Program-made: the position numbers and the translations under genes
Virus record (IMG/VR): IMGVR_UViG_3300000176_000036
Location: 1 to 30,385 of that record
Length of the DNA stretch: 30,385 bases
From: a virus
Reading direction: 5' to 3' (one strand)
The notes under the pieces: generated by a model
Told to the model about the DNA's origin: nothing
Database searches by the model: none
Seen by the model: the letters and a program-made list of their open reading frames with translations, nothing else
Shown here: in pieces, positions 7,597-15,287 of the stretch
How the letters are laid out: every line of letters begins with the position of its first letter
Position numbering within the stretch: position 1 is the stretch's first letter

Positions 7597-10053
7597 ATGA
7601 CGCCAAATAACGCCAATAAAAAACTGTTTGACTTGCTAATTAGCAAAAACTTTGACCCACAAGCACTAAACAATCAGGGCAAACCAGCCCCATCTCCAGA
7701 TCAAGCAACACTTTTTTCGTTTGATTATAAAGGGCAATCTGGACAAGATTATGGCACAGTAGTATTGCAATTGGGTGACGATTTAGATGTTTATTGCGGC
7801 GATAATATTGGTAAAGCAATGGAAGATCAAAAGGATAGAACTGAATGGTTTGATGACTTTTTGTATCAATTAAAAAATTGGTCTGTAAGAAATGTCCCGG
7901 GCACTTTTAATTTAATGAATCTAAATAAATTAAAATACAGCATGCAAGGACAAGCAGCCATCAAAGAAGGTTTATTTGAAAGCTGGCAAGGGACAAAAAA
8001 TACATCATGGAATGGTGATGCTACACAAGCTCGCTTGATGATTAAACATAAAAAGAATTTAGGTGAAAACGACAAACGTTTTCGTTATATTGAATCATTG
8101 TTTATTGAAACTCAAGATGGAGAAAGATTTAAATTACCATTTTTAAAATTATCTGCCGGACGTGCCATGCTAGAGCATGTTAAACAAGGCGGAAAACCTT
8201 ATGATATTCGGGGCCAACATATTGTTACTATTGTAAGTGAAATGAATTTGCTAAGTCGTTTCCGTCGAGCCAATCACGGAAAAATATTTGAAGGCGAAAC
8301 GCAACAGTTAGTAGAACAAGCCACACATTATTACGAAACATTACAAAATACTTTAAAAAGTTTAAGCACAAAAAACGGATACGGAAAATATTTCGAGGGA
8401 TGGGATCCGGCTGCTCTTACTGATGAAGATGTTATAATTGAAGATTTACGTCACATGTTTATAGAACAAAACATTGACAGTCGTATTGAACAAGCATTGC
8501 CATTACTGGCAAAATTACAAAAGGAAAATGCTATGAAAGAAGCTAACATATTTGAAGATTGGGCTAATCTTATTATTGAAGGTACTTGGGAAATACCCGA
8601 TACTAAAGAAAAACAAAATGATTTGATAAAATTGTTAAGCAAAGAATTGCCAGTTGGTGCCGATGCTACTAATGCCACAGAACAATTATATAATTTGTTG
8701 GGCGACGACGAATTATTCGATCGTTTAGAAGAATTAGCTGAAGAAGATGCTGATGCAGATGGGCGTAAAATTATACTAGCTCGCTTAGAAGAATTAAAAA
8801 GTAATCCTGATATAGCAGAAGTTATTGGAAAAATTAAAACATCTCCTACTCCGCCTCCAGAAGATTTTTGGAATAGCCCTACTGACGACTCAAGTATCGA
8901 AGATCCAAACGCTACCGCACAGCCGCCGGCAGATGCTCCAGCACAACCTCAACCGCCAGCACAACCCCCTGTGGCAGAAAATGAAATGGGTGAGGATAAA
9001 TTTGAAATGGAAAGCATTTGCAAATTAGCTGGAGTAGCAGTTTTAAAAGAATCTGCTATGAGCGAAGTAGATATTCTACTACAAGACATAGCTCGCGGTG
9101 ATGTTGACATTTATAATGTTTATGCCAATCCAAAAACAAATGTGGAAAAATTTGTTTCAGACCAAATACATGAAAAAGTTGATAACCTTATGATTGACGC
9201 AGGATATCATAAAGATGATATAGAAGAAATGTTGCAAATCATTCACGATGAGTTAGCCAAAGATTATGGCACAGAACAAACTGACGAAACTGATATGGGC
9301 AAAACTATCGGATCAACGGCCGGAGAAATTATAGGCGGAATGGCAGGTTCCAGAATGGGGCAACCTGTCGCAGGTGCTGCCGCAGGATCGGCAATTGGCG
9401 GACATATTGGCGATAAAATTAGTGACATGATGTCTGATGACGAAGAAGCATTAGATGAAAATAATCAACAGTTATACAGAATAAAAGAAATGGCTGGGAT
9501 AACTAATGAAGGGCCTATAGGACAGCATCTTGGTAAATTGGCCGGCGAATTTATTGCTGGTGGTCCAGAAGATCCCTTAGCCCCGCATTTTGCAAAAATT
9601 GGTGCACATTATGGCGAAAAATTAGGCACTAAGATATCTGACCATTTTTTAAATAATATATTACCTAAATTACAAGATAAAATAAAAAATAAACTTGTTA
9701 AAAAAAATCAACCAACTGAAGAAGGAATTATAGGTAAGAGCCTTGGTGCTGCCGCTGGTGAATTAGTGGCTTTAGGACCTGAAAATCCATTATCATTTAT
9801 TACAGCACCAGCCGGGGCTTACATTGGTGACAAAATAGGCGATAAGGTTAGCGATATGTTTTCGCGTAGCAGTGATGATAGCGACACGCAAGATGAGGTA
9901 GAAACAGTAGCCGAAGGTAAAATGAAAGAAGAATCTGGTGACCGTACTCCGCTTGCAGGACAATATGGTCATTCTGGTAAACTTCAAACAGTTGATGGGA
10001 TTGATCAAGACATGATGGATCGTATTAAATTCTTAGCAGGTATTACAAAGTAA
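7597..10053 (+). CDS. Large structural protein with three glycine-zipper segments
   Basis: This 818-residue protein belongs to a type I associate with marine T4-like phages, without known function. Residues ~1-330 form a globular, well-conserved-looking part (GTVVLQLGDDLDVY, YSMQGQAAIKEGLFESW, KLPFLKLSAGRAMLEH). A Pro-rich linker (~420-455) follows. The C-terminal third has three Gly/Ala-rich helical segments (~566-610, ~638-685, ~710-755), each ending in G(D/T)KISD or GDKVSD. Glycine zippers can insert in or oligomerise at membranes. A short motif xxKxxAG(I/V) occurs three times: CKLAGV (~474), IKEMAGI (~628) and IKFLAGI (~809). A virion role, perhaps a membrane-active injection or internal protein, is inferred. 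A strong terminator follows. Confidence 0.75.
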   Translation: MTPNNANKKLFDLLISKNFDPQALNNQGKPAPSPDQATLFSFDYKGQSGQDYGTVVLQLGDDLDVYCGDNIGKAMEDQKDRTEWFDDFLYQLKNWSVRNVPGTFNLMNLNKLKYSMQGQAAIKEGLFESWQGTKNTSWNGDATQARLMIKHKKNLGENDKRFRYIESLFIETQDGERFKLPFLKLSAGRAMLEHVKQGGKPYDIRGQHIVTIVSEMNLLSRFRRANHGKIFEGETQQLVEQATHYYETLQNTLKSLSTKNGYGKYFEGWDPAALTDEDVIIEDLRHMFIEQNIDSRIEQALPLLAKLQKENAMKEANIFEDWANLIIEGTWEIPDTKEKQNDLIKLLSKELPVGADATNATEQLYNLLGDDELFDRLEELAEEDADADGRKIILARLEELKSNPDIAEVIGKIKTSPTPPPEDFWNSPTDDSSIEDPNATAQPPADAPAQPQPPAQPPVAENEMGEDKFEMESICKLAGVAVLKESAMSEVDILLQDIARGDVDIYNVYANPKTNVEKFVSDQIHEKVDNLMIDAGYHKDDIEEMLQIIHDELAKDYGTEQTDETDMGKTIGSTAGEIIGGMAGSRMGQPVAGAAAGSAIGGHIGDKISDMMSDDEEALDENNQQLYRIKEMAGITNEGPIGQHLGKLAGEFIAGGPEDPLAPHFAKIGAHYGEKLGTKISDHFLNNILPKLQDKIKNKLVKKNQPTEEGIIGKSLGAAAGELVALGPENPLSFITAPAGAYIGDKIGDKVSDMFSRSSDDSDTQDEVETVAEGKMKEESGDRTPLAGQYGHSGKLQTVDGIDQDMMDRIKFLAGITK

Positions 10054-10073
10054 CATAAATAAACATACAATAA

Positions 10074-10100
10074 AAAACGGTTAATCTAATTAACCGTTTT
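10074..10100 (+). terminator. Bidirectional-looking intrinsic terminator
   Basis: A perfect 12-bp stem AAAACGGTTAAT / ATTAACCGTTTT has a 3-nt loop (CTA). It ends in TTTT on the + strand and begins with an A run that would give a T run on the - strand. It separates the structural gene from the gp32 promoter. Confidence 0.85.
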
Positions 10101-10102
10101 AG

Positions 10103-10131
10103 TTGTAAACACAGACCTAGATGTGTATAAT
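10103..10131 (+). promoter_or_regulatory. Sigma70-like promoter for the gp32 gene
   Basis: A -35 TTGTAA (10103-10108) is followed by a 17-nt spacer and -10 TATAAT (10126-10131). The expected start near 10138 gives a leader of about 68 nt before the gp32 ATG. Confidence 0.75.
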
Positions 10132-10135
10132 AGCT

Positions 10136-10201
10136 AGGCAAGCAACGTAATTTAATCTAGTAATATAGATAGGCAACACATTTTAAAACTTGAAAGGCAA
10201 C
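10136..10201 (+). promoter_or_regulatory. gp32 mRNA leader with three AGGCAA copies
   Basis: AGGCAA occurs at 10136, 10171 and 10195; the last serves as the ribosome-binding region of the ATG at 10206. The leader is otherwise A/T-rich and poor in structure. T4 gp32 represses its own translation by cooperative binding to an unstructured leader, so this is a plausible operator, not a proven one. Confidence 0.35.
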
Positions 10202-10205
10202 TAAA

Positions 10206-11183
10206 ATGGCATCATTATCAGAAATCAGAGCCCGCTTACAAGCGGCAGACAGTAAACAAACAGGCGGTCAATCACAAGGCGATTCAGCAATTTATCCACA
10301 TTGGAATATTGCAGAAGGTACAGCCTCAACACTACGATTCCTTCCAGACGGTAACACAAAAAACACTTTCTTTTGGCAAGAACGTGCTATGATTCGTTTA
10401 CCATTTAATGGCATCAAAGGTGATTTAGAATCCAAACAAGTACAAGTTCGTGTACCATGCGTAGAAATGTGGAACGAAACTTGTCCAATACTTACGGAAG
10501 TACGCACATGGTTTAAAGACAAATCTTTAGAAGAAATGGGTCGTAAATATTGGAAAAAACGCGATTATATTTTCCAAGGTTTTGTTCGTGAGAATCCACT
10601 CTCAGATGACAAAGCTCCAGAAAATCCAATTCGTAGATTTATTATTGGCCCACAAATTTTCACACTTATTAAAGGTGCGTTAATGGATCCAGAGTTGGAA
10701 GAATTGCCAACTGACTATTTGCGTGGTTTAGATTTCCGTATCTCCAAAGGTGCCAAAGGTGGCTTTGCAGACTACAGCGGAAGTAAATGGGCCCGTAAAG
10801 AATCAGCACTTACTGAAGCTGAACAAGCCGCAATTGAGCAATATGGTTTAGCAGATTTAAGTACATTCTTACCCAAGAAGCCCGGCGAAGTTGAACTTAA
10901 AGTTATCAAAGAAATGTTTGAAGCTTCGGTTGATGGTCAAAGTTATGACACAGAACGTTGGGGACAATATTTCCGTCCAGCAGGGGTCAATGCTCCAGCA
11001 AGTGGCTCAGCTCCAGCAAGTACTGTAGATGAAGATGCTCCCGTGGCTAAGATAACACTACCTACGGTAAGCGATTTTGATGATGAAGATGCTCCTGTGG
11101 CTACTACCGCAGTTCAAGCTAAGCCAACATCGGACAAAGCCCAAGATATTTTGGCCATGATCCGTGCTCGTCAAAAAGCCTAA
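10206..11183 (+). CDS. gp32: Single-stranded DNA-binding protein (gp32-like)
   Basis: At 325 residues it is close to T4 gp32 (301). It coats ssDNA at the fork and in recombination intermediates and recruits helicase, primase and recombinase partners. The sequence shows a basic N-terminus, then an OB-fold core with the metal-site region CVEMWNETCP, GRKYWKKRDYIFQGFV and RRFIIGPQIF. A flexible acidic tail (after ~residue 265) has two DEDAPVA repeats and ends in DKAQDILAMIRARQKA. It stands alone between two terminators, next to uvsX, as in the recombination module of T4-like phages. It has its own sigma70-like promoter and a leader that may be autoregulatory. Confidence 0.92.
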   Translation: MASLSEIRARLQAADSKQTGGQSQGDSAIYPHWNIAEGTASTLRFLPDGNTKNTFFWQERAMIRLPFNGIKGDLESKQVQVRVPCVEMWNETCPILTEVRTWFKDKSLEEMGRKYWKKRDYIFQGFVRENPLSDDKAPENPIRRFIIGPQIFTLIKGALMDPELEELPTDYLRGLDFRISKGAKGGFADYSGSKWARKESALTEAEQAAIEQYGLADLSTFLPKKPGEVELKVIKEMFEASVDGQSYDTERWGQYFRPAGVNAPASGSAPASTVDEDAPVAKITLPTVSDFDDEDAPVATTAVQAKPTSDKAQDILAMIRARQKA

Positions 11184-11195
11184 GCATTTAACCAA

Positions 11196-11229
11196 ATAAT
11201 AACACAAGAGTTGCCTCTTGTGTTATTAT
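11196..11229 (+). terminator. Stem-loop terminator after gp32
   Basis: A 15-bp stem (11196-11210 with 11215-11229; core AACACAAGAG/CTCTTGTGTT) has a TTGC loop. The downstream T content is modest, so it may act as an attenuator or an mRNA 3'-end stabiliser. Confidence 0.65.
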
Positions 11230-11255
11230 ATCTACTATAACTTAAAGGATTAAAA

Positions 11256-12314
11256 ATGGCAAAGCCATATGACTTCAGTAAATTCCGCAAGGATATTACT
11301 AAATCAATTGACGGCATGTCAATTGGATTTAATGATCCAACTGATTGGATCTCAACAGGCAACTTTGCCTTAAATTATCTTATTTCAGGAGACTTTAACA
11401 AAGGTATTCCGCTAGGTAAGGTTACAGTATTTGCTGGCGAATCAGGTGCTGGTAAATCTTATATTTGTTCAGGCAACATTGTCAAAAACGCACAGGACCA
11501 AGGTATTTTTGTTGTGCTAATTGACACAGAAAATGCTCTTGATGAATTATGGTTACATAATCTTGGTGTTGATACAAGCGAAAGCAAACTGCTTAAACTT
11601 AATATGGCAATGATTGATGACGTGGCAAAGACTATTTCAACATTTATGCAAGATTACAAAACACTACCAGATGGTGAACGTCCAAAGGTATTGTTTGTAG
11701 TTGATAGTTTAGGCATGTTGTTAACTCCAACGGATGTAAATCAGTTTGAGGCTGGTGACATGAAAGGCGATATGGGTCGTAAACCCAAAGCACTTACAGC
11801 ACTAGTTCGTAACTCAGTTAACTTTTTTGGTAGTTATAACGTTGGAATGGTATGTACAAATCACACATACGCAAGTCAAGACATGTTTGACCCAGATGAC
11901 AAAATTTCTGGCGGACAAGGTTTTATCTACGCATCAAGTATTGTTGTTGCTATGAAAAAAATGAAACTCAAAGAAGATGAAGATGGTAACAAGATTACTG
12001 ATGTTATGGGTATCCGTGCTGGTTGTAAAGTAATGAAAACTCGTTATGCCAAACCGTTTGAAGGTATGCAAATTAAGATTCCTTACGAAACAGGTATGAA
12101 TCCTTACTCCGGTATGGTAGACTTAGCTGAAAAACGTGGCTTACTTAAAAAGGAAGGTAACAGTTTAGTATTTGTCACAGCAGATGGTGAAGTTATTAAA
12201 CAATTCCGTAAAAAGTGGGAAGCCAACGAAGATGGATGCCTTGATAAAATTATGGTAGACTTTGGAAATCAGCGTGAACCGGTAAGTACTGATGACACAC
12301 CAACGGAGGAATAA
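11256..12314 (+). CDS. uvsX: UvsX RecA-like recombinase
   Basis: This 352-residue RecA-fold ATPase (T4 UvsX is 391) catalyses strand exchange and starts recombination-dependent replication. Visible motifs are Walker A GESGAGKS (61-68), the catalytic-Glu region LIDTENALDE (88-97), Walker B VLFVVDSLG (~145-153), DNA-loop residues around MGRKPKAL and the Gln/His element TNHTYAS. The C-terminus is acidic (STDDTPTEE). The start is set by AAGGA 7 nt upstream of the ATG. The acidic small gene follows after 2 nt, then the uvsY-like gene, giving a uvsX-x-uvsY module. Confidence 0.95.
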   Translation: MAKPYDFSKFRKDITKSIDGMSIGFNDPTDWISTGNFALNYLISGDFNKGIPLGKVTVFAGESGAGKSYICSGNIVKNAQDQGIFVVLIDTENALDELWLHNLGVDTSESKLLKLNMAMIDDVAKTISTFMQDYKTLPDGERPKVLFVVDSLGMLLTPTDVNQFEAGDMKGDMGRKPKALTALVRNSVNFFGSYNVGMVCTNHTYASQDMFDPDDKISGGQGFIYASSIVVAMKKMKLKEDEDGNKITDVMGIRAGCKVMKTRYAKPFEGMQIKIPYETGMNPYSGMVDLAEKRGLLKKEGNSLVFVTADGEVIKQFRKKWEANEDGCLDKIMVDFGNQREPVSTDDTPTEE

Positions 12315-12316
12315 GA

Positions 12317-12571
12317 ATGTCAGTTGATTTAACAAAAGAAATTTGGAACGAACTCAAACGGTACGTTAATTCAGTAGACCGAGTAGACGCGGCAACCGCA
12401 TTTGTTGAAGTACTAATCGATAATGATGTTGATGCTGATGATATTAAATCTACTTTTAAATCTGACTCAGAAGTCAACCGTGCTCTAGCCAGCTATCTTA
12501 AAGATCACGAAGATGACGATGAATTTGAAGACGAAGAAGATTTTGAAATTGATGAGGACGAAGATTATTAA
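12317..12571 (+). CDS. Small acidic protein of the uvsX-uvsY module
   Basis: This 84-residue protein has a helical-looking N-terminal half (LTKEIWNELKRYVNSVDRVD). Its tail is a run of Asp/Glu from residue ~64, so it is strongly acidic. No known domain was recognised. Such tails can mimic DNA or bind positively charged partners such as ssDNA-binding or recombination proteins. Placement between uvsX and the uvsY-like gene suggests a recombination accessory role (inference). GGAGG lies about 5 nt before the ATG, and the stop overlaps the next ATG (TAATG). Confidence 0.7.
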   Translation: MSVDLTKEIWNELKRYVNSVDRVDAATAFVEVLIDNDVDADDIKSTFKSDSEVNRALASYLKDHEDDDEFEDEEDFEIDEDEDY

Positions 12572-13023
12572 TGTGGTATAGCCGCGTAACTTCGGATTTG
12601 AGTGCTATTCCAGATTTTATTGCGCACTATGAAAAAGAGTTGGAAGATTCCAAGCGTGACTGTAGAATAGGTGGGCTTGTAGAAAAGAACATTACTGCTT
12701 TACCGGGCATCACTGAGCATAGGTTTAATCAACTTCAAGAAATAGAAGCAGTATTAAATTATCTTAATATTCAAATCCGCAAAATTCGTCGTAAACATTT
12801 TCAAAAGTATTTAGAAGGGTATGCTCGTGCGTTAACCAGTCGAGATGCTGAAAAATATGTTGATGGCGAAGATGAAGTTATTGACTTTGAAACATTGATA
12901 AATGAAGTAGCATTGCTACGAAATCGTTATTTGGGAATCATGAAAGCCATGGAATCTAAGAACTTTATGCTTGGACATATTGTCAGATTACGGGCGGCCG
13001 GAATGGAAGATATTCAAGTATAA
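12571..13023 (+). CDS. uvsY: UvsY-like recombination mediator
   Basis: This 150-residue protein is close in size to T4 UvsY (137). The best match is the C-terminal helix (AMESKNFMLGHIVRLRAAG), which lines up with the T4 UvsY C-terminus (AIKSRGFAIKHIQDMR). The body is helical and charged (IQIRKIRRKHFQKYLEGYARAL). UvsY hexamers load UvsX onto gp32-covered ssDNA, and the position two genes after uvsX fits. The N-terminal half is not recognisably similar, so the call rests on the C-terminus, size and synteny. A weak hairpin (GTTGTA/TACAAC, 13026-13041) follows the stop. Confidence 0.65.
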   Translation: MWYSRVTSDLSAIPDFIAHYEKELEDSKRDCRIGGLVEKNITALPGITEHRFNQLQEIEAVLNYLNIQIRKIRRKHFQKYLEGYARALTSRDAEKYVDGEDEVIDFETLINEVALLRNRYLGIMKAMESKNFMLGHIVRLRAAGMEDIQV

Positions 13024-13055
13024 CCGTTGTAAAAATACAACAATATATCTTTTGG

Positions 13056-13084
13056 TTGACTGAATATTTCAATTTTGCTATACT
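13056..13084 (+). promoter_or_regulatory. Sigma70-like promoter
   Basis: TTGACT (13056-13061), a 17-nt spacer, then TATACT (13079-13084). It drives the 54-residue ORF at 13119 and probably the next small ORF. Confidence 0.75.
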
Positions 13085-13118
13085 AGTTTTATAGTAAAAA
13101 TTAACGAAAGGAAGCAAA

Positions 13119-13283
13119 ATGACCGTTTATAATGTAACTTATACAGCCTACGAAAAAGGTTCTAACAATGTAGTAAGCGAAGGTACTATGCCTATTAATA
13201 CCGAGTCAGCTTATGTAGCTGAGCAAACAGTTAAGGCAATGTTTAGCAGTACCGATATTATTATTCGTTATACTAGGGGTTAA
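13119..13283 (+). CDS. Small conserved-looking protein, 54 residues
   Basis: The ORF begins MTVYNVTYTAYEKGSNNVVS and ends DIIIRYTRG. Alternating polar and hydrophobic residues suggest a small beta/alpha fold. It has a strong Shine-Dalgarno (AAAGGAAG, 5-12 nt before the ATG) and a good promoter 35 nt upstream, so it is very likely expressed. No function is recognised. It is too short for most gene callers. Confidence 0.65.
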   Translation: MTVYNVTYTAYEKGSNNVVSEGTMPINTESAYVAEQTVKAMFSSTDIIIRYTRG

Positions 13284-13294
13284 TAGGAAACAGC

Positions 13295-13459
13295 ATAACA
13301 ACCCCACTTGAACAACATGAATTTGATAAAGAAAAAGTTGAGCGACGTCGGTACGAAAAAGCCGAATTTGATCATGTCAAAAGAACTGAAAAAGTGCGCC
13401 GGGTTGCCGCAAATTTTCGGGATCAGATTAAAGGAATTTTTAGACGTAAAAATAGTTGA
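13295..13459 (+). CDS. Small basic ORF with apparent ATA start
   Basis: The frame reads ITTPLEQHEFDKEKVERRRY ... and ends FRRKNS: 54 codons, rich in Lys, Arg and Glu. There is no ATG, GTG or TTG at its beginning, but AGGA lies 7 nt before an ATA codon (AGGAAACAGCATA). Reading ATA as the start would give MTTPLEQHEF. Codon third positions look like those of neighbouring genes, unlike the competing 49-codon frame at 13317-13466. Its stop codon lies inside the -35 box of the next promoter. It could be a real gene with a rare start codon, a mutated start, or a sequencing error. Confidence 0.4.
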   Translation: MTTPLEQHEFDKEKVERRRYEKAEFDHVKRTEKVRRVAANFRDQIKGIFRRKNS

Positions 13460-13484
13460 CTTGTAATTCAATTAACGCTATAAT
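13456..13484 (+). promoter_or_regulatory. Sigma70-like promoter for the AAA+ ATPase
   Basis: TTGACT (13456-13461), a 17-nt spacer, then perfect TATAAT (13479-13484). The leader to the ATG at 13518 is about 27 nt and contains AGGAG. Confidence 0.8.
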
Positions 13485-13517
13485 AGTTACTTAAAATATA
13501 AAAGTAGGAGCTAAAGT

Positions 13518-14537
13518 ATGTCAACAGTATTAATTAAAAATGGTGTGTATCGCAACAAAACAGTTCAAAATATTGCATTTACACTTGCTAAAGGTTATCA
13601 GACAGGCGTTAAAGGAGGCTACGTGACTGTAGAATCAGAAGGATATTTCGGAGAAGAATTCGATAAAGTTCGTATTAAAGTAAATTCAATAGAAGATATT
13701 GAGTTTACAAATGAATCAGTTCCAGTAGCAGAATTTGTTGCTCCTATTGTAACCCCTATAGAAACAGACGACGAAGTTATGGATCGCATTGAACAGCGAT
13801 TTGAAATTTTACAGCAAATGACTCGTGCTACTATTTCAGGTGACGTTCGTGCGATGATTGTAGTTGGTCCTCCGGGTGTAGGTAAAAGTTACGGTGTAGA
13901 ATTTGAACTTGAGAAATCAGGTTTGTTTGATAAGATTTCAGGTAAAAAAATTAAGTACGAAGTGGTTAAAGGGGCAATGACTCCGATTGGATTGTACTGT
14001 ACCCTTTATCGTCATAGTGACGCTAACAACGTTTTAGTGTTTGACGATTGTGATTCGGTATTCCAAGACGAGTTATCCTTAAATATTCTTAAAGCCGCCC
14101 TTGACTCTGGCAAGAAACGTAAGATTTTTTGGAATTCAGATTCAGCTATGCTACGCCGCGAGGGAGTTCCTGACCAGTTTGATTTTAAGGGCGGAGCAAT
14201 TTTTATTACCAACCTTAAATTTGAAAACATTCAAAGTAAAAAAATGAAGGATCACTTGGAAGCATTGCAATCACGTTGTCACTTTTTGGATTTGACCTTG
14301 GATACGATGCGTGATAAGTTTTTGCGTATTAAACAAATTTTCCGCCAAGGACAACTGTTTAGAGATTACGACTTTAGTCCAGAAACAGGTGAAAACATTC
14401 TAGCATTTATGGATGCTAATCAAACTAAACTACGCGAAATGTCGTTACGTATGGCATTAAAGTTAGCTGATTTAACTAAAGTATCAGAAGAAAATTGGAA
14501 GTCTTTAGCCTCGGCAACTTGTATGAAGAATGTTTAA
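13518..14537 (+). CDS. AAA+ family ATPase
   Basis: This 339-residue protein has Walker A GPPGVGKS (117-124), Walker B VLVFDDCD (172-179), a sensor-1 Asn after GGAIFITN (Asn232) and a helical C-terminal part. The ~110 N-terminal residues are unrelated to AAA+ and look beta-rich. It is not a convincing gp44 clamp loader: the arginine-finger SRC motif is absent, although LQSRCHFLDL (249-258) superficially resembles it. A target-remodelling or motor role is expected from the fold, but the partner is unknown. Its own promoter and an AGGAG site support strong expression. The stop overlaps the next start by 8 nt. Confidence 0.85.
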   Translation: MSTVLIKNGVYRNKTVQNIAFTLAKGYQTGVKGGYVTVESEGYFGEEFDKVRIKVNSIEDIEFTNESVPVAEFVAPIVTPIETDDEVMDRIEQRFEILQQMTRATISGDVRAMIVVGPPGVGKSYGVEFELEKSGLFDKISGKKIKYEVVKGAMTPIGLYCTLYRHSDANNVLVFDDCDSVFQDELSLNILKAALDSGKKRKIFWNSDSAMLRREGVPDQFDFKGGAIFITNLKFENIQSKKMKDHLEALQSRCHFLDLTLDTMRDKFLRIKQIFRQGQLFRDYDFSPETGENILAFMDANQTKLREMSLRMALKLADLTKVSEENWKSLASATCMKNV

Positions 14538-14757
14538 TAAATTAAAACAACAAGCCGGCATTCAGGACAATCCAGACCAAGAAGGATTAGACTTGTTTGC
14601 CGAGTTAATTGTGCGGGAATGTGTTAGTGTTACTGATGATTTAGTAAATCGTAATGTAGATGGCAGTTGGACCAGCAATGAACTATACACAGATTACAAT
14701 GGTGCTTTACATGAAGTTAAACGAAGAATTCAAGACCATTTTGGAGTTGCGGAATAA
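14530..14757 (+). CDS. Small FAELIVREC-type protein, copy 1
   Basis: This 75-residue protein has the core LFAELIVREC and a C-terminal RRIQDHFGV. The same layout recurs at 15459 (KFAELIVKEC ... IIKEHFDL). This small family is common in T4-like phages, where it has no assigned function. It overlaps the AAA+ gene by 8 nt, suggesting coupled translation. Confidence 0.7.
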   Translation: MFNKLKQQAGIQDNPDQEGLDLFAELIVRECVSVTDDLVNRNVDGSWTSNELYTDYNGALHEVKRRIQDHFGVAE

Positions 14758-14803
14758 AGATGTACCAACAGAAATTGAGGACATTAGAGGAAAAACATTA
14801 TGA
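14711..14803 (+). CDS. Possible overlapping 30-residue ORF
   Basis: An ORF MKLNEEFKTILELRNKDVPT ... DIRGKTL overlaps the end of the preceding gene by 47 nt. Its stop sits in an ATGA with the start of the next gene at 14800. It fills the otherwise empty gap and carries that gene's Shine-Dalgarno. There is no clear ribosome site of its own. It may be a coupling leader or chance. Confidence 0.25.
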   Translation: MKLNEEFKTILELRNKDVPTEIEDIRGKTL

Positions 14804-14988
14804 ATACAATTTATCCAACAACCACGATTGAATCACAAGGCCTTCAATACGCTTCAGTAATTGATATGGGTGATAAGGTGAGAATACAACTGTATCCTAA
14901 CCAAGTGAATAAAACAATGTTTATTAATATTGATAAACGAGTGGTATCTGAATTGATTAGAGCTTTAGAGAAAGTGGAGCAATGGTAA
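14800..14988 (+). CDS. Small VRIQL/IDKR-type protein, copy 1
   Basis: This 62-residue protein contains KVRIQLYPN ... MFINIDKRVVSELIRALEKVE. The same pattern recurs at 15284 (AVRIQLHAY ... YLTIDKRALPDLIRTLEQYE), so the two are paralogues. AGAGGA lies 8 nt upstream of the ATG. Function unknown. Confidence 0.65.
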   Translation: MNTIYPTTTIESQGLQYASVIDMGDKVRIQLYPNQVNKTMFINIDKRVVSELIRALEKVEQW

Positions 14989-15287
14989 TGAACGCAAATG
15001 AACTAGCTGATGAATTGGATATTCATGTGTCAATGGGGCAGAGTAAGTTTTTTAAAGAGTGTGCCGAAATGCTACGCCAGCTACAAAAGGAACGAGACCG
15101 GCTGTTCTCGGCACACTCACACGAAATGGTTCGAGCAGATGAATTGGCAGTTGAGAATGAATTATTAAAAGCTAAATTAGCACAAGCAGATCGGGTATAT
15201 GATTTTGATAATCCGTTATTAGATGTATGTAAACATGGAAATGATAGTGCTTGTAAAGAATGCTACCTGGAGGCAGTAAAGAAATGA
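14988..15287 (+). CDS. Coiled-coil protein with C-terminal Cys cluster
   Basis: The start at 14988 is preferred over 14982 because GGAG lies 8 nt upstream of it and it overlaps the previous stop (TAATG). The 99-residue product has a coiled-coil middle (MLRQLQKERDRLF, ELAVENELLKAKLAQ). It ends in CKHGNDSACKECY, a C-x8-C-x2-C cluster with an adjacent His that could bind zinc. Function unknown. Confidence 0.6.
   Translation: MNANELADELDIHVSMGQSKFFKECAEMLRQLQKERDRLFSAHSHEMVRADELAVENELLKAKLAQADRVYDFDNPLLDVCKHGNDSACKECYLEAVKK

Noticed and set aside
10054-10061. CATAAATA after the large structural gene as a late promoter
   Set aside because: A strong terminator follows within 15 nt, so it could not drive gp32.
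11211-11241. Promoter directly upstream of uvsX (TTGCCT / TACTAT)
   Set aside because: The -35 lies in the terminator loop and the -10 is poor; too weak to call.
13317-13466. 49-codon + frame starting at ATG 13317
   Set aside because: No Shine-Dalgarno, and G-rich third positions unlike neighbouring genes. The overlapping ATA-start frame looks more coding-like.
14249-14258. SRC motif of a clamp-loader ATPase (gp44)
   Set aside because: SRC occurs by chance in LQSRCHFLDL; the rest of the protein does not follow clamp-loader organisation.
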